Positions 19,522-28,364 of a DNA stretch of 64,000 bases are shown piece after piece. The translations under genes and the position numbers were made by a program. The DNA lies in NCBI RefSeq assembly GCF_000093085.1, contig NC_014219.1, positions 992,001 to 1,056,000 of the forward strand, in the 5' to 3' direction. Source of the stretch: [Bacillus] selenitireducens MLS10. GTDB taxonomy: Bacteria > Bacillota > Bacilli > Bacillales > Salisediminibacteriaceae. Below the pieces are notes generated by a model. It was not told the origin of the DNA. It was given only the letters and a program-made list of their open reading frames with translations, and did no database searches. Position 1 is the first letter of the stretch. The number at the start of each line of letters is the position of its first letter.

Positions 19522-20388
19522 ATGCTGCGAGTCACCATCATGTTTCATATTCTGCTCTTTATTTCGGTTCTGCTATTCAATGGCGGAAATCAGAGGGATG
19601 ATGCCGATGAGGTTTTTGTCATAGATGTATTAGGGCAAACGGAACGGGCTATGGAACAGGTTCACTCTTATCTAATGACCATCGATACATTCCAACAAAT
19701 GGACTTCTTGTCCGAAGCCACAGGAATCCGATCGAATTACAATCAGGTTGTAGAGTTTAATGCAGATCCTTTTCATGTAAGGCAGACAGTAACGGAAAAA
19801 CTTGAAAAGCTCGATGTATTCGGAGCAACCGTATACGAAGCTCCGGTAAAACACTACCGGATGAGTTTTGATGAAAAGAAGGGATTTTCAGCAGAAGAAC
19901 CAAGAAGAAAGACATGGATGCTCTATGCAGATGAGGTGGCACAAGATCCTCTTTATTCGGTTGAAGTTCAAATGAAAGAGCTGCAGATGCTTCAATTATT
20001 TCATCATTATGCAGAATCTGTAACCATCGATGAGTTTAACGGACACTATATTATTAAATTGACAAATGAATGGATTCAAGAAGAGGATTTAGTGGATAAC
20101 CTGAGTTCTCTCGTTCGAAATACTGACAGTTCAACAGATGATTTGGATCTGCTGGAGGCTTACCCAGATATGGGCATACAATATTTCGAGGCTACTCTTT
20201 TTGTGAACCGGGACACTTTTATTCTTGAAGAAGGGATTCTGAGTTTATATCTGTACTTGGACATGATCGATCAGGAGATACTGGCAAAGAGAGTAGTTGA
20301 AATGAAGTGGTCTGAACTCAATCGCTCGTTGCAAGCCCAAGTACCGATGGAGGTCATTCCTCATTCTCGTAAAGCCTTTCAAGACTGA
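19522..20388 (+). CDS. Secreted protein, DUF6612-like
   Basis: 288 residues after a GAGAGGAG ribosome site. N-terminal signal sequence ('TIMFHILLFISVLLFNGG'), no lipobox cysteine. The body consists of alternating strands with 'LGQTERAMEQVHSYLMTID' near the start, the arrangement of Firmicute lipoprotein-like DUF6612/LolA-fold proteins ('a m +++S', then substrate-binding-type beta sheet). Family assignment is by resemblance only. No partner is adjacent. Confidence 0.65.
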   Translation: MLRVTIMFHILLFISVLLFNGGNQRDDADEVFVIDVLGQTERAMEQVHSYLMTIDTFQQMDFLSEATGIRSNYNQVVEFNADPFHVRQTVTEKLEKLDVFGATVYEAPVKHYRMSFDEKKGFSAEEPRRKTWMLYADEVAQDPLYSVEVQMKELQMLQLFHHYAESVTIDEFNGHYIIKLTNEWIQEEDLVDNLSSLVRNTDSSTDDLDLLEAYPDMGIQYFEATLFVNRDTFILEEGILSLYLYLDMIDQEILAKRVVEMKWSELNRSLQAQVPMEVIPHSRKAFQD

Positions 20389-20433
20389 CAATAATCAATT
20401 GATTTGATTCTAGCAAAGAAAGGTTGATATGAT

Positions 20434-20889
20434 ATGGAACTACCCAACGGCATTACTGGTTATTTTGATTCTTTAAAGAATTGTCCACCTGAAATGAATG
20501 GCACAGAATTCAAAAAAATATGTAACTGCGCGGTATTACGAAAAAGAGGGCGTATGATTGATTTTATTCCTCCTTATTATCCTGCTAATTTTTACTATGC
20601 CTTTTTGGAAGTGGGGGGAGAAGCGGTTTATGTTTTAATGAACCGCCATTATCCTTTCCTTGCATTTGCATCACAGGTTGAACTTGGTTGTATTGAATTT
20701 AAAAACCCCCCTTTATTACTAATCGAGGAGTTTGAGCCATATTATTTTGTCTTGACTACAGATATACTCAATTCGCCACTTCCTGCGAACGCACTGGAAA
20801 ACTCGGACTTAAATATCGCAGAAAAAAAAGCCGTTGAAAAACATAGTGTTTCGACATACGGAGGCGTAATTTTCAATTGTTGGGATTAA
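20434..20889 (+). CDS. Hypothetical protein
   Basis: 151 residues, AAAGG ribosome site about 10 nt before the ATG, 45 bp after the secreted-protein gene and possibly in the same transcript. No signal peptide. Aromatic-rich ('FIPPYYPANFYYAFLEVGG', 'LLIEEFEPYYFVLTTD'). I do not recognise the family. Length and composition are compatible with a small cytoplasmic immunity- or regulator-type protein, but nothing supports a specific role. Confidence 0.6.
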   Translation: MELPNGITGYFDSLKNCPPEMNGTEFKKICNCAVLRKRGRMIDFIPPYYPANFYYAFLEVGGEAVYVLMNRHYPFLAFASQVELGCIEFKNPPLLLIEEFEPYYFVLTTDILNSPLPANALENSDLNIAEKKAVEKHSVSTYGGVIFNCWD

Positions 20890-21185
20890 GCTGGATTCGG
20901 ATGTGCGGTTCATCGGATTATTTGATAAATATAGAATTTGCTGAAAAACTAAAAAATCAAATCATATCAAAACATGAGGAGATTTTCTTAAATGGGGTTG
21001 CATGAGGTTTTGAAAGTAATGATAAATTGTCTTAATCTGAAAAACACGTCTCAGACAAGTCCGAAATGCTGTCGCAGGGAAAAGGCAACTTGGCATATAA
21101 GGATACATGCGTAATTAAACGTTCCGACAAATATCGAGTGCAGGATTCAGGGTTTTGGTGTATCTTCAATCACAGAATAACTTTA
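20890..21185. other. Gap without recognisable gene
   Basis: Frequent stops in all frames; no hairpin or repeat stands out before the shared terminator at 21186. Confidence 0.4.
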
Positions 21186-21231
21186 AAACAAGCATCCGTG
21201 CAGTTGAAAATGTTACGGATGCTTGTTTAAG
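21186..21231. terminator. Bidirectional terminator, 14-bp perfect stem
   Basis: aaacaagcatccgt and acggatgcttgttt enclose a 15-nt loop. On the minus strand it is followed by TTTTAAAG and would end the 21751-21339 operon; on the plus strand it could end the 20434 transcript. Confidence 0.8.
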
Positions 21232-21338
21232 GATATGGGTATTTGAGAGGGAACTAGCGAGTATCTCTCTTCAGTGAAATAAGGGAGTAAGAACGAGGCC
21301 TTATCGAGCTCTTTTCATACAGAATCAAAAGGCTGATG

Positions 21339-21515
21339 TTACAGTCTGAAAAACCAATCTGCACCAGACTGGCCAGCTTGCCAGCTGAAGTATATAAAAC
21401 CGGCGAAGGCGGCAATAATGCAAATTGTCATAAATAATTTGACTAACAGATTTGTGAACTTGTACTTGTTTTTATGTTCGTTTGTCTCCTCAAGTAATAC
21501 TTTACTCTGCCTCAT
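21339..21515 (-). CDS. Small single-span membrane protein (58 aa)
   Basis: Too short for ordinary gene calling. ATG at 21515 is preceded by AAAAAGGGGG at 9 nt. The protein has a charged N-terminus ('LLEETNEHKNKYKF'), one membrane helix ('LFMTICIIAAFAGFIYFSW') and a short tail. It follows the small gene at 21572 by 56 bp on the same strand, so the two probably form an operon. Function unknown. Confidence 0.65.
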   Translation of the reverse strand: MRQSKVLLEETNEHKNKYKFTNLLVKLFMTICIIAAFAGFIYFSWQAGQSGADWFFRL

Positions 21516-21571
21516 GATTTACATCCCCCTTTTTATTTATTGAAACATGATGAATACCAAAGAGAATATCT

Positions 21572-21751
21572 TCAGCGTCTGATGATTTTTACGGATAAGT
21601 CATTCCGGTAAGATTTGATCACTTCATATTCGTGTATGGCACTTTGAAAATCCTTGAAGTTAAATTGAAAACGGACATTTTGGTGAATTTTTGATGAATC
21701 AGTAAATTCATTACCATCACTATCTAACACGATCAATAAGTAGTCATTCAT
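21572..21751 (-). CDS. Small protein, paralogue of the 8955 gene
   Basis: 60 residues. The ATG at 21751 follows AAAGGGGG at 8 nt; the in-frame ATG six codons earlier lies before that site and is rejected. It shares layout and many positions with the protein at 8955: hydrophobic strand and 'DSDGNEF', then 'FKDFQSAIHEYEVIKSY' and 'DLSVKI'. First gene of a two-gene operon with the small membrane protein at 21339. Confidence 0.7.
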   Translation of the reverse strand: MNDYLLIVLDSDGNEFTDSSKIHQNVRFQFNFKDFQSAIHEYEVIKSYRNDLSVKIIRR

Positions 21752-22405
21752 TGTAAAACCCCCTTTCAAAGCGGATTACATCAAACTTTATCAGGTGAAT
21801 CTTTACAAAATCTTTTACGCTTTTCTGATTTGCGAAAATGCAGTTCATTGTTTAATTGTAAAAGAAGTGTCTGAATAAGGCGCTGACTGGCGGGTATTCA
21901 AAATAGAGTAGGGTAACAAATCTTAGGACAACTACATCATTCGAATGCGTATTTCGATGGCGTTGGCGATTCGGAATTCATCATCGGCTTTCGGTCTGCG
22001 CAAATGTTGTTGATTTCGAGGATCAGGTTCAAGGGATTCTTATCTTTGACAGATTGATCAGGATCATCGTTAAAGAATGAGGTGTTGTAATGTTGAATCC
22101 GACTCGTTCCAAATAAAATCCTCATTTAACAGTCCTGAATAACACTTGTAAGCGGAGAGTATCCTCCGCAACAGCGATGTGGTGAACTGCGGGCGAGCTT
22201 GCGCTTCGCACATGATATGAGTGGACCGCACAGAGGGTATCAGATTGTCGGACTTGAGCCGGCGACTACGAGGGGTATTACGATGATCAGATTGAACGCT
22301 GGATAAATGGCGAATACCACAGGAGTGATATGCAGAACTGGGAGACGGTGCATACGCTGTACCTCATGGCAGAAGGATAGACCAATTTATATTATGAAGG
22401 AACAA
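21752..22405. other. Gap with a decayed reading frame
   Basis: No intact gene. On the plus strand, 22258-22380 encodes a frame ending 'YYDDQIERWINGEYHRSD' and then a stop, which looks like the C-terminal scrap of a protein; it lacks a start. A minus-strand frame at 21937-22125 has no ribosome site and is not accepted. Confidence 0.4.
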
Positions 22406-22443
22406 GACCCCTGGGGATGAGCTTCATGTCCCAGGGGTTTTTC
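22406..22443 (+). terminator. Intrinsic terminator
   Basis: acccctgggga pairs with tcccaggggt, followed by TTTTT. It follows the decayed frame ending at 22380 and insulates the ydaK-like operon. Confidence 0.85.
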
Positions 22444-22561
22444 TAATCAGTGAAGCTGGTCGGCCTGGGAACCATTTTTTCTTGATTCTTGACCGGCATG
22501 CAGATGCAAAATGGAAATAGTGGGTAAGCCAACACAGTCATTCAAAAAAGAGAGTTTTTTG

Positions 22562-22589
22562 TTGACTTTTGTCGAATAAACGCTATATT
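22562..22589 (+). promoter_or_regulatory. Sigma-A promoter of the ydaK-like operon
   Basis: TTGACT (22562-22567), 16-bp spacer, TATATT (22584-22589), about 47 bp before the ATG at 22637, which has the ribosome site AAGGGGAG. Confidence 0.7.
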
Positions 22590-22636
22590 TAGGAGTATAT
22601 AAAGAAGTCTATTTTTTCCAAAGGGGAGATGGCTGA

Positions 22637-23407
22637 ATGAATCATCAAAAAATGTACCTGCTGCTTGTGCTTTTAGGTGTCTTTGTGCTGTTTCATCTGC
22701 TTTTGCCTCAGATGTTTACGATCATGAACGTTGTCTTGACTGTTGTGGCCGTGCTGGTCATGATGGTGAACCGGACGAAGATCAATTTTATGATCCTTAT
22801 CGCCGTCTCTCTCATTTACGGATTCGGATTGACTCTCTACTCTCAGATGGAACAGATCTTCAACGAAGGACAGTATCTGTTTATGGCGAGTCATCTTCTT
22901 ATGACGGCAACGCTGGTGATCCTTTGGTTACTGATTCACTATGCCCGAACGGTGGCTGATGAAGTAAATGTGATGCGGGAGAAGATCGCGCTCCTTGAAA
23001 AATATGAAGAGGGGGGAAGGGCGCTGTCTTATCAGGAATTTGTCGAGAGGGGTACATCGGTTGAAGTGGCGATGAAGCGACGGAGTGAGGAAGGCAGGCT
23101 GATTCATTTCCGGATGCATCCTTCAGTACCCGAACAGACGGTTAAATCACTGCGGACAGCGTTTGTGGATATTTGTCTGGACTCTGTCAGAGATGATTTT
23201 GACCTCGTGCATGCCCTGTCTGACCGTGAGGTTGTCGTGTTGCTTCAGAATACGGACCATCGGGGTGTAGACGTGGTGAATAACCGGGTGAAAGAACGTA
23301 TGCACCAACATTTGAACTTTCGTGACCTCCCTTATTCCTTTGAGGTTTTTCCGGTGGGATCTCTGATGGCGGCACTGGACTCGGTTTCTGGAAAACAGGG
23401 GGCCTGA
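22637..23407 (+). CDS. ydaK: YdaK-like membrane protein with degenerate GGDEF domain
   Basis: 256 residues: four membrane helices in the first 110 residues, a short helical linker, then a C-terminal domain of about 135 residues with the size and strand order of a GGDEF domain. The active-site motif is replaced ('HALSDREVVVLL'), so no cyclase activity is expected. B. subtilis YdaK is such a protein and binds c-di-GMP to switch on exopolysaccharide synthesis. Arg and Asp occur just before the motif ('VRDDFDLV'), near the position of the RxxD inhibitory site, but their spacing is one residue too long. It is first in a three-gene operon, with one base between its stop and the next start. Confidence 0.78.
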   Translation: MNHQKMYLLLVLLGVFVLFHLLLPQMFTIMNVVLTVVAVLVMMVNRTKINFMILIAVSLIYGFGLTLYSQMEQIFNEGQYLFMASHLLMTATLVILWLLIHYARTVADEVNVMREKIALLEKYEEGGRALSYQEFVERGTSVEVAMKRRSEEGRLIHFRMHPSVPEQTVKSLRTAFVDICLDSVRDDFDLVHALSDREVVVLLQNTDHRGVDVVNNRVKERMHQHLNFRDLPYSFEVFPVGSLMAALDSVSGKQGA

Positions 23408-23408
23408 G

Positions 23409-24641
23409 ATGAATGTGATCCTGATTTTAATCATGAGTTTCTTCTGGATGCTTCTTCTGTATTACTCCACGTTGACGATTGCCGGTATCTATTACCGGGT
23501 CAAAAAGAAATCCCCTGTTACGCTGGATCGGTATCCGTCTGTCAGTATTCTGATTCCTGCTCATAATGAGGGCATTGTAATGGAAGATACGCTGAGTGCG
23601 ATGAGCAGATTAAGATACCCCGGTGAATTGAATGTGTATCTTTTGGATGACGGTTCTACAGATGATACGGCTGACATTGGTTCGGCTTTCGCGCAGGTGT
23701 TCTCAAGGATTCATCTGATCCGGGTTCCGGACGGGGAGCCAAAAGGAAAATCCCGGGTGTTGAATTACGGCTTGTCCCTGATTGATTCTGAGTACTTCCT
23801 TGTGTATGACGCCGACAATCAGCCTGAGTCAGATGCAGTGATTCAACTCGTTCATGCGGCGGAATCGACAGAAAAGGCTGCGGGTGCCGTCGGGTACGTC
23901 AAGACACAGAACGCCGACACGAACTGGCTGACGCGAATGATCGCACTGGAATTTCAAGTGTTTCAGCTTTTGATGCAGAGTGGCCGCTGGCAATTGTTTC
24001 AGCTAGGGTCTCTTGCCGGGACGAATATGCTTATTCGTAAGCAGGTGATTGATGATTTGGGGGGCTATGATGTGAATGCCCTCGCAGAGGATGCGGAATT
24101 GACGATCCGTTTGACGTCCGAGGGGTATTTACTGCCGGTTGTGCCGGAGTCCCGTACCTGGGAACAGGAGCCGGAGACCATTAAGACGTTCATCAAGCAG
24201 CGGACACGCTGGCTGATCGGAAATCTGTATTTATTGGAAAAGGTCTTTTTATCGACAAAGTTTTGGCGGCGAAAGGCGTTCTATCATGCGATTCAGCATG
24301 TGACGGTATATCTCTTTTTTGCTTTGCTGCTGCTTTTTTCACATGTATTTTTCGTGTTGAGTCTCTTTGGTTTGATTACACCGGTGTACGCGGCTCCGAT
24401 ACTGATGTTCTGGTTTATGAGTTATGTCGTTTATACGTCGCAGCTGATCGGTGCGATTGTCACAGATGAAAATGTAACGCCGGTAAATGTGTTCACTGCG
24501 GTCATCATGTATTTTACCTATGCACAACTTTTTGTCATCCTTCTGGCAAGAAGTACAGGCATGTATTTGTGGAAGACATGGATTCGCCGTGAAGTGATTG
24601 GTTGGGATAAGACGCGCCGTTTCAGAAAGCGGATGTTCTGA
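23409..24641 (+). CDS. ydaM: Processive family 2 glycosyltransferase, YdaM-like
   Basis: 410 residues. N-terminal membrane helix, then a GT-A catalytic domain: 'VSILIPAHNEG', first Asp pair in 'LLDDGSTDD', metal-binding 'VYDADNQ', the catalytic 'AEDAEL' and the acceptor-site 'QRTRW' (QxxRW). Three or four membrane helices follow. This D,D,D,QxxRW set is the signature of cellulose/hyaluronan-synthase-like enzymes that polymerise and export a polysaccharide. Its place between a YdaK-like receptor and a YdaJ-like glycosidase matches the B. subtilis ydaJKLMN operon. Polymer identity is not known. Confidence 0.88.
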   Translation: MNVILILIMSFFWMLLLYYSTLTIAGIYYRVKKKSPVTLDRYPSVSILIPAHNEGIVMEDTLSAMSRLRYPGELNVYLLDDGSTDDTADIGSAFAQVFSRIHLIRVPDGEPKGKSRVLNYGLSLIDSEYFLVYDADNQPESDAVIQLVHAAESTEKAAGAVGYVKTQNADTNWLTRMIALEFQVFQLLMQSGRWQLFQLGSLAGTNMLIRKQVIDDLGGYDVNALAEDAELTIRLTSEGYLLPVVPESRTWEQEPETIKTFIKQRTRWLIGNLYLLEKVFLSTKFWRRKAFYHAIQHVTVYLFFALLLLFSHVFFVLSLFGLITPVYAAPILMFWFMSYVVYTSQLIGAIVTDENVTPVNVFTAVIMYFTYAQLFVILLARSTGMYLWKTWIRREVIGWDKTRRFRKRMF

Positions 24642-25633
24642 TGAAGCGGTATGGCTGGTTACCGGTCACGTTGATGGCTTTGATTATAGCGGGTATTGCA
24701 ATAACGGTTTATTGGGGGGAACGAGAAGCATTTATGGATCGCGAAATGTGGTTTGGGATTGTGGAGGACTCCTACACATCACCCACCGGCCTCATTCGAA
24801 CTTACGGCCGGGCACCGGAAGAACAGTATCTCTCTGAAACCGTGGGGCTCTATTTGAAACAGGCCCTCCATGCAGAAGATGAAACACGGTTTATGAAACA
24901 GGTTGACGTTCTCAAAGATGAATGGCTTGTGTGGCAAGAAGACGATGTGTTTATTCCCTGGAAGCTCAAAAATGGCGAGAAAGCGACAGTAAACGCGTTG
25001 ATTGATGATTTGCGTATTATCAGTGTGCTCAGAGAAGGGGCTGCATTCTTTCAGGACGCTGCTTTAGAAGAACTGGCTGAAGACTTATTTGCGACAATCG
25101 AGCGGCTGCAGTTAACTGAAGAGGGGTGGTTGGCAGATTTTTATGATTGGACTTATGGATTATCGAGCGAACGGCTGATTTTAAGCTATGGGCAGGCGAC
25201 ACAAACACAGGCATATACTACGATTCTCAGAGAAGCTGCGGACAGGATGGATCCTTTCATACCTCTTATATACGACCGAACGGAAGGAACTTTTCTTCCT
25301 CAGGAAGAAGTGCATATGGTCGATCAGTTTCTGATCTTGATTGAAATGGAGCGACAGGGTCTCGACACAGCATCGTTTCATGAGTGGCTGAATCAAGAGT
25401 GGACGAATGAAGGGGTTATCAGTGGCCGGTTCCGGTCTGCGGATAGTTCAGGGAACGGTATTGAATCCGTCTCTGTTTATGTTTTGATGATGACTTACGC
25501 GGAACTGCGGGGAGACCGGGACCTTGCCGACGTCGCAGACAAACGGCGAACAGCCCTCAGTGCTTCCTTCGATAACTTTGAAGACGTTCATTTTTTTGAT
25601 CTCTACGGCTTTATTGAACCGTTTGAGTATTGA
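24641..25633 (+). CDS. ydaJ: YdaJ-like glycoside hydrolase (GH8-type fold)
   Basis: 330 residues; its ATG overlaps the preceding stop (TGATG). N-terminal membrane anchor ('VTLMALIIAGIAITVYW'), then an all-helical domain with 'YLSETVGLYLKQAL' and 'VNALIDDLRIISVL', the (alpha/alpha)6 barrel pattern of GH8-related YdaJ/BcsZ proteins. It probably trims or releases the exopolysaccharide outside the membrane. The B. subtilis locus also has ydaL (deacetylase-like) and ydaN (BcsB-like), which are absent here. Confidence 0.75.
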   Translation: MKRYGWLPVTLMALIIAGIAITVYWGEREAFMDREMWFGIVEDSYTSPTGLIRTYGRAPEEQYLSETVGLYLKQALHAEDETRFMKQVDVLKDEWLVWQEDDVFIPWKLKNGEKATVNALIDDLRIISVLREGAAFFQDAALEELAEDLFATIERLQLTEEGWLADFYDWTYGLSSERLILSYGQATQTQAYTTILREAADRMDPFIPLIYDRTEGTFLPQEEVHMVDQFLILIEMERQGLDTASFHEWLNQEWTNEGVISGRFRSADSSGNGIESVSVYVLMMTYAELRGDRDLADVADKRRTALSASFDNFEDVHFFDLYGFIEPFEY

Positions 25634-25643
25634 TACCTGTGCA

Positions 25644-25692
25644 ACCATCATCAAACAGGATCGTCGCCTATTTGTTGATGGAATCTTTTTTC
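25644..25692 (+). terminator. Terminator of the ydaK-like operon
   Basis: ccatcatcaaa pairs with tttgttgatgg (one mismatch), followed by TTTTTTT a few bases later; 11 bp after the last stop. Confidence 0.65.
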
Positions 25693-25788
25693 TGTGCTGA
25701 TTCGACAGGGGATCTTGTCTGGAATGGCGAAATAGTTATGTGAAGAACGATTGAGTCAAGTTTCGATGGAATAAAGGGAGATGATGGG

Positions 25789-26661
25789 ATGACGAAACCG
25801 GTTATTACGGTGATTGGCAGTATCAATATGGATATGGTGACAGAAGCAGAGCGGGCGCCGGATCAGGGTGAGACGCTCATGGGTACCGCCTTTCAGATGA
25901 TCCCCGGCGGTAAGGGGGCGAATCAGGCCGTTGCCGCGGCAAGGCTCGGGGCGAGGGTCTCGATGATCGGGGCTGTCGGGGACGACCCTTTCGCAGACGT
26001 GCTGACAGAGAATCTCAAACGAGAGGGCGTCGCAACGGCGGGGGTAAAGCGTGTATCCGGCGTCTCTTCAGGTGTCGCATCCATCGTCCTCTCTGAACAG
26101 GATAACCGGATCCTCGTTGTTCCGGGTGCGAACGGGCGCGTGGACAGGGCATTGGTGGACGAAGAGGCAGAACGGATTCTTGCGAGTGACCTCGTTATCA
26201 TGCAGCTTGAAATCCCGCTTGACACCGTGATATATGCCGCGAAGCTATGTAAGGACAACAATATACCGGTGCTTCTCAATCCTGCGCCGGCCCATGTTTT
26301 GCCGGATGAACTTCTTGAGACATGCACGTGGCTGACGCCGAATGAGATGGAGCGGAAAGCGATGGGGGATCTGCCTCAGGCGGTTCTTCAGAAACTGATT
26401 GTGACTGAGGGGAAAGCAGGTGCATGTTTTTTCCGGAACGGTATGGAGAAGAAGGTCGCCGGTCACACGGTGGACGTTGTGGATACAACAGGCGCCGGGG
26501 ATACGTTTAACGGGGCACTCGCGGTCGAGCTCGCAAAAGGAAGGACCGCGGAAGAAGCGATCCGTTTCGCCAACGCCGCGGCGGCACTGTCGGTGACGAA
26601 GCTGGGGGCTCAAACAGGGATGCCGACCGAAGCGCAAGTCACGCGCTTTCTCTCGACATAA
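25789..26661 (+). CDS. Ribokinase (stand-alone copy)
   Basis: A 290-residue PfkB-family sugar kinase that phosphorylates D-ribose, or a related pentose, at O5 with ATP. PfkB signature 1 'GGKGANQAVAAARLG', signature 2 'DTTGAGDTFNGALAVEL' with the catalytic Asp in GAGD, and the N-terminal 'GSINMDMV'. It closely resembles the rbs-operon ribokinase at 43384 over the whole length. It stands alone, with its own ribosome site (AAAGGGAG) and terminator, so it may serve a different pentose or nucleoside-derived ribose. Confidence 0.88.
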   Translation: MTKPVITVIGSINMDMVTEAERAPDQGETLMGTAFQMIPGGKGANQAVAAARLGARVSMIGAVGDDPFADVLTENLKREGVATAGVKRVSGVSSGVASIVLSEQDNRILVVPGANGRVDRALVDEEAERILASDLVIMQLEIPLDTVIYAAKLCKDNNIPVLLNPAPAHVLPDELLETCTWLTPNEMERKAMGDLPQAVLQKLIVTEGKAGACFFRNGMEKKVAGHTVDVVDTTGAGDTFNGALAVELAKGRTAEEAIRFANAAAALSVTKLGAQTGMPTEAQVTRFLST

Positions 26662-26689
26662 GCATAAAACAGCTTTCGGCAGCATAATC

Positions 26690-26731
26690 AAGCCCCCGGC
26701 ATCAGCAAAACGGCTGATGGCGGGGGCTCTT
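26690..26731. terminator. Bidirectional terminator
   Basis: agcccccggcatcagc pairs with gctgatggcgggggct (15 of 16) around a short A-rich loop, between convergent genes (ribokinase and membrane protein). Confidence 0.85.
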
Positions 26732-26741
26732 TGCGCGTTCG

Positions 26742-28109
26742 TCAGAGCAATAGCCAGGCAATCATGACGGCGACGGCGTTGATCATCATCGAGAAGCGGA
26801 AGTTCCCCTGCGTGATCCGGTACGGATTGATCCTCAGGCTGTGGGCCGTCAGGGTGGCGTTCAGTCCGTAAGGCGCCGAGGAGGTCGTGGCCATCGCGGC
26901 GACGATGAGGACGATGCCGAGGCTCATCGGGTTCATAAAGACGAAGAGCGGGCGGATGATTTCGATCAGAATGGCAATGGTCGCAATCGGATGGACGCCA
27001 ATCATGGCCAAGAAGAAATAAACGAGAATAATAAAGGCAAATACGGCAAGCGGGTAGTCGGACACCCGGTCAAGGAGATCACGGAGAAGCAAAGGTGCGG
27101 CGGTCTGATTGAATCCTTCCGAGAACAGCGGCAGGGAAAGAAACAGCACGACGAAATTCTGAAGCCCGTTCGTATGTCTCTTCCAGCTCCTCCAGCCTTC
27201 TGTGAGGAAGTAGCCGGGCTGTTTCATGGCCAACGACCAAAGGAAGGCAAACGGCACGATGATGAGGGCGACAGCCATGATGAAGCTGATGTCTGTCAGG
27301 TCGGTGACGACGATGATGATCGTGAGAAACAGCGTCAGGACGAGCAGGAGTTTGGCCAAAGAGCGGTAGAGCGCCTTCTTCGGCACACGGACCGGCTCCT
27401 GTTCGATGGTTGTGTTTTCGAATTTCCGGCGGCTGATGAGAATATCAAGCACCGTGGCAATGAACGAAATAAGCAACAGCCATGGCAAATAAGCGAGATA
27501 GCTGACGCCGGTTGCGTCGATGGCGATGCCGACGATGATTTCCATGGGTGTCCAGATGACGGCGAGGGCGAAAGCCCGGAGCGTCGTCTGCAAGATAAAG
27601 GAGTTGCGGATATCCACGTGGATGCCGCTGAGCTTTTCTTTGAGGAGATTCTGGGTGACGTAAATCGCGGATAAATGGATGAAGATCAGTAAGACATAGG
27701 TCGCAAGCAGGCTTCGTCCGTACACCGAAGAGAGCCGGTTATGGTCGGTGTGAAGGACGTCACTCAGCCGTTTGTCGTAGCCGCCGGCGTTGAAGGCCGT
27801 CGACATGAGCGGCAGTACGCTCAAAAACACGAGCATCGGCAGCATCGAGCCGGTCTGGGCGGGGATGTCGTACCAGGGGACGCCGCCGGTGAGGCTCATG
27901 ACGATGCCGCCGAACCCGAAGAGGACGCCGATGATCCGGAAGAGCTTCCCGGCGAAGAACCAGGAGATGACGAGGATGATGACGGCAGCCCAGCCGAGGA
28001 GGACGTCCACGACAGGGATTTCGAGAAAGAAATTGATCAGAAACACGGCGAATAACGAGCCGTACAGTATGTAAAAATAACGACGCCAGTCTGGCCGATG
28101 CTGATTCAT
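26742..28109 (-). CDS. Polytopic membrane protein, ion-transporter-like
   Basis: 455 residues with about 11-12 hydrophobic helices and a cytoplasmic charged loop near the middle ('LISRRKFENTTIEQEPVRV'). A small-residue-rich C-terminal helix pair ('VAAMATTSSAPYGLNATLTA') resembles the substrate-binding hairpins of ion-transporter superfamily carriers (CitMHS, DASS, ArsB). I cannot name the family or the substrate. GC content and codon choice here are somewhat higher than in the 5-20 kb region. No neighbour suggests a pathway. Confidence 0.6.
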   Translation of the reverse strand: MNQHRPDWRRYFYILYGSLFAVFLINFFLEIPVVDVLLGWAAVIILVISWFFAGKLFRIIGVLFGFGGIVMSLTGGVPWYDIPAQTGSMLPMLVFLSVLPLMSTAFNAGGYDKRLSDVLHTDHNRLSSVYGRSLLATYVLLIFIHLSAIYVTQNLLKEKLSGIHVDIRNSFILQTTLRAFALAVIWTPMEIIVGIAIDATGVSYLAYLPWLLLISFIATVLDILISRRKFENTTIEQEPVRVPKKALYRSLAKLLLVLTLFLTIIIVVTDLTDISFIMAVALIIVPFAFLWSLAMKQPGYFLTEGWRSWKRHTNGLQNFVVLFLSLPLFSEGFNQTAAPLLLRDLLDRVSDYPLAVFAFIILVYFFLAMIGVHPIATIAILIEIIRPLFVFMNPMSLGIVLIVAAMATTSSAPYGLNATLTAHSLRINPYRITQGNFRFSMMINAVAVMIAWLLL

Positions 28110-28364
28110 TTTACACCCTCCCCCGTATTTTTATCATACATGATTTCCCTTTCAAAAAGAATGCATTTTTCTGATTTTTAAAAAGTGGTGAGAATCGTGA
28201 CAATCTTCTGAATGATTCGTAATAGGCGTGATTTTTTGGTAGGCTGAACGAAAGGAATTGTCACGTCGCGAGTGTGAGAAACCTGTTTCAAAGAGATAAA
28301 CAGTGTGGTATGATATACTGCGATTTCATCAATTTGTGCACGTGAGAATGGGGGGGGGTGCCGG

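Noticed and set aside
26841-27674. 277-codon plus-strand frame
   Set aside because: Shadow of the membrane protein on the minus strand, with the same mirrored composition.
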